From positions 1 through 5,445 of the forward strand of contig JAFAQJ010000410.1 of assembly GCA_019246455.1 (NCBI GenBank): a DNA stretch of 5,445 bases. The letters run 5' to 3'. The stretch's first letter is position 1. Each line of letters opens with the position of its first letter. The notes below the pieces were generated by a model, which saw nothing but the letters and a program-made list of their open reading frames with translations, was not told where the DNA came from and searched no databases. Source of the stretch: Pseudolabrys sp. GTDB taxonomy: Bacteria; Pseudomonadota; Alphaproteobacteria; Rhizobiales; Xanthobacteraceae. Positions 5,380 to 5,445 of this stretch are shown one piece after another. Position numbers and translations under genes: made by a program.

Positions 5380-5445
5380 TTAGCTGTTCTGCTCGCCGCG
5401 GCTCTCTTCCATGATGAGGCGCGCGCCGCGCTCGTAGGTCAGGTA
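5380..5445 (-). CDS. C-terminal end of an unidentified convergent gene
   Basis: Reading leftward from the window edge, 21 codons end at a TAA whose complement is at 5380-5382. The peptide ends YERGARLIMEESRGEQNS. Nearly every codon has G or C in third position (GAA is the exception), like the real genes here, and no competing plus-strand frame is convincing. The gene would converge on ahcY with 32 bases between the two stops. I do not recognise the family from so short a tail and assign no function. The 5' part lies to the right of the window. Confidence 0.6.
   Translation of the reverse strand, partial: YLTYERGARLIMEESRGEQNS

Overview
The window is a segment of an alphaproteobacterial chromosome, almost certainly Hyphomicrobiales (Rhizobiales). 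It is GC-rich with strong G/C preference at third codon positions. The gene order chvI-chvG-hprK-manX-ptsH-ahcY is the block I know from Sinorhizobium, Agrobacterium, Brucella (where chvI/chvG are bvrR/bvrS) and relatives. I cannot name the genus from sequence alone. The region is conserved core genome: I see no mobile element, CRISPR array, tRNA or rRNA.

Layout, left to right. The 3' part of chvI (response regulator; its 5' end lies outside the window) is followed by a 94-bp gap holding a plausible sigma-70 promoter. Then come chvG (membrane sensor kinase) and hprK (short HPr kinase/phosphorylase), which overlaps the chvG stop by one base. A 243-bp non-coding gap follows. It holds a good promoter match, an inverted repeat over the predicted start site and a leader that can fold into a three-way junction. 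Next are manX (EIIA of the mannose family) and ptsH (HPr), which overlap by four bases. A 108-bp gap carries a 20-bp AT-rich palindrome, then ahcY (S-adenosylhomocysteinase). At the right edge, 21 codons of a convergent minus-strand gene enter the window.

How the genes work together. ChvG/ChvI is an envelope- and acid-responsive two-component system. HprK, EIIA-Man and HPr are parts of the incomplete regulatory phosphotransferase system of these bacteria: HPr can be phosphorylated on a histidine (via EI, not in the window) and on a serine (by HprK), and EIIA-Man takes phosphate from HPr. No EIIB or EIIC lies here, so the system probably regulates rather than transports. AhcY recycles S-adenosylhomocysteine in the methyl cycle and appears to have its own promoter and operator.

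The proteins are ordinary members of known families. The points worth a second look are in the non-coding DNA: the structured manX leader (about 2922-3010, plus a hairpin touching the ribosome binding site) and the palindrome upstream of ahcY, which fits an S-adenosylhomocysteine-responsive ArsR-type operator. Both come from reading the sequence by eye and were not tested by folding or comparison.
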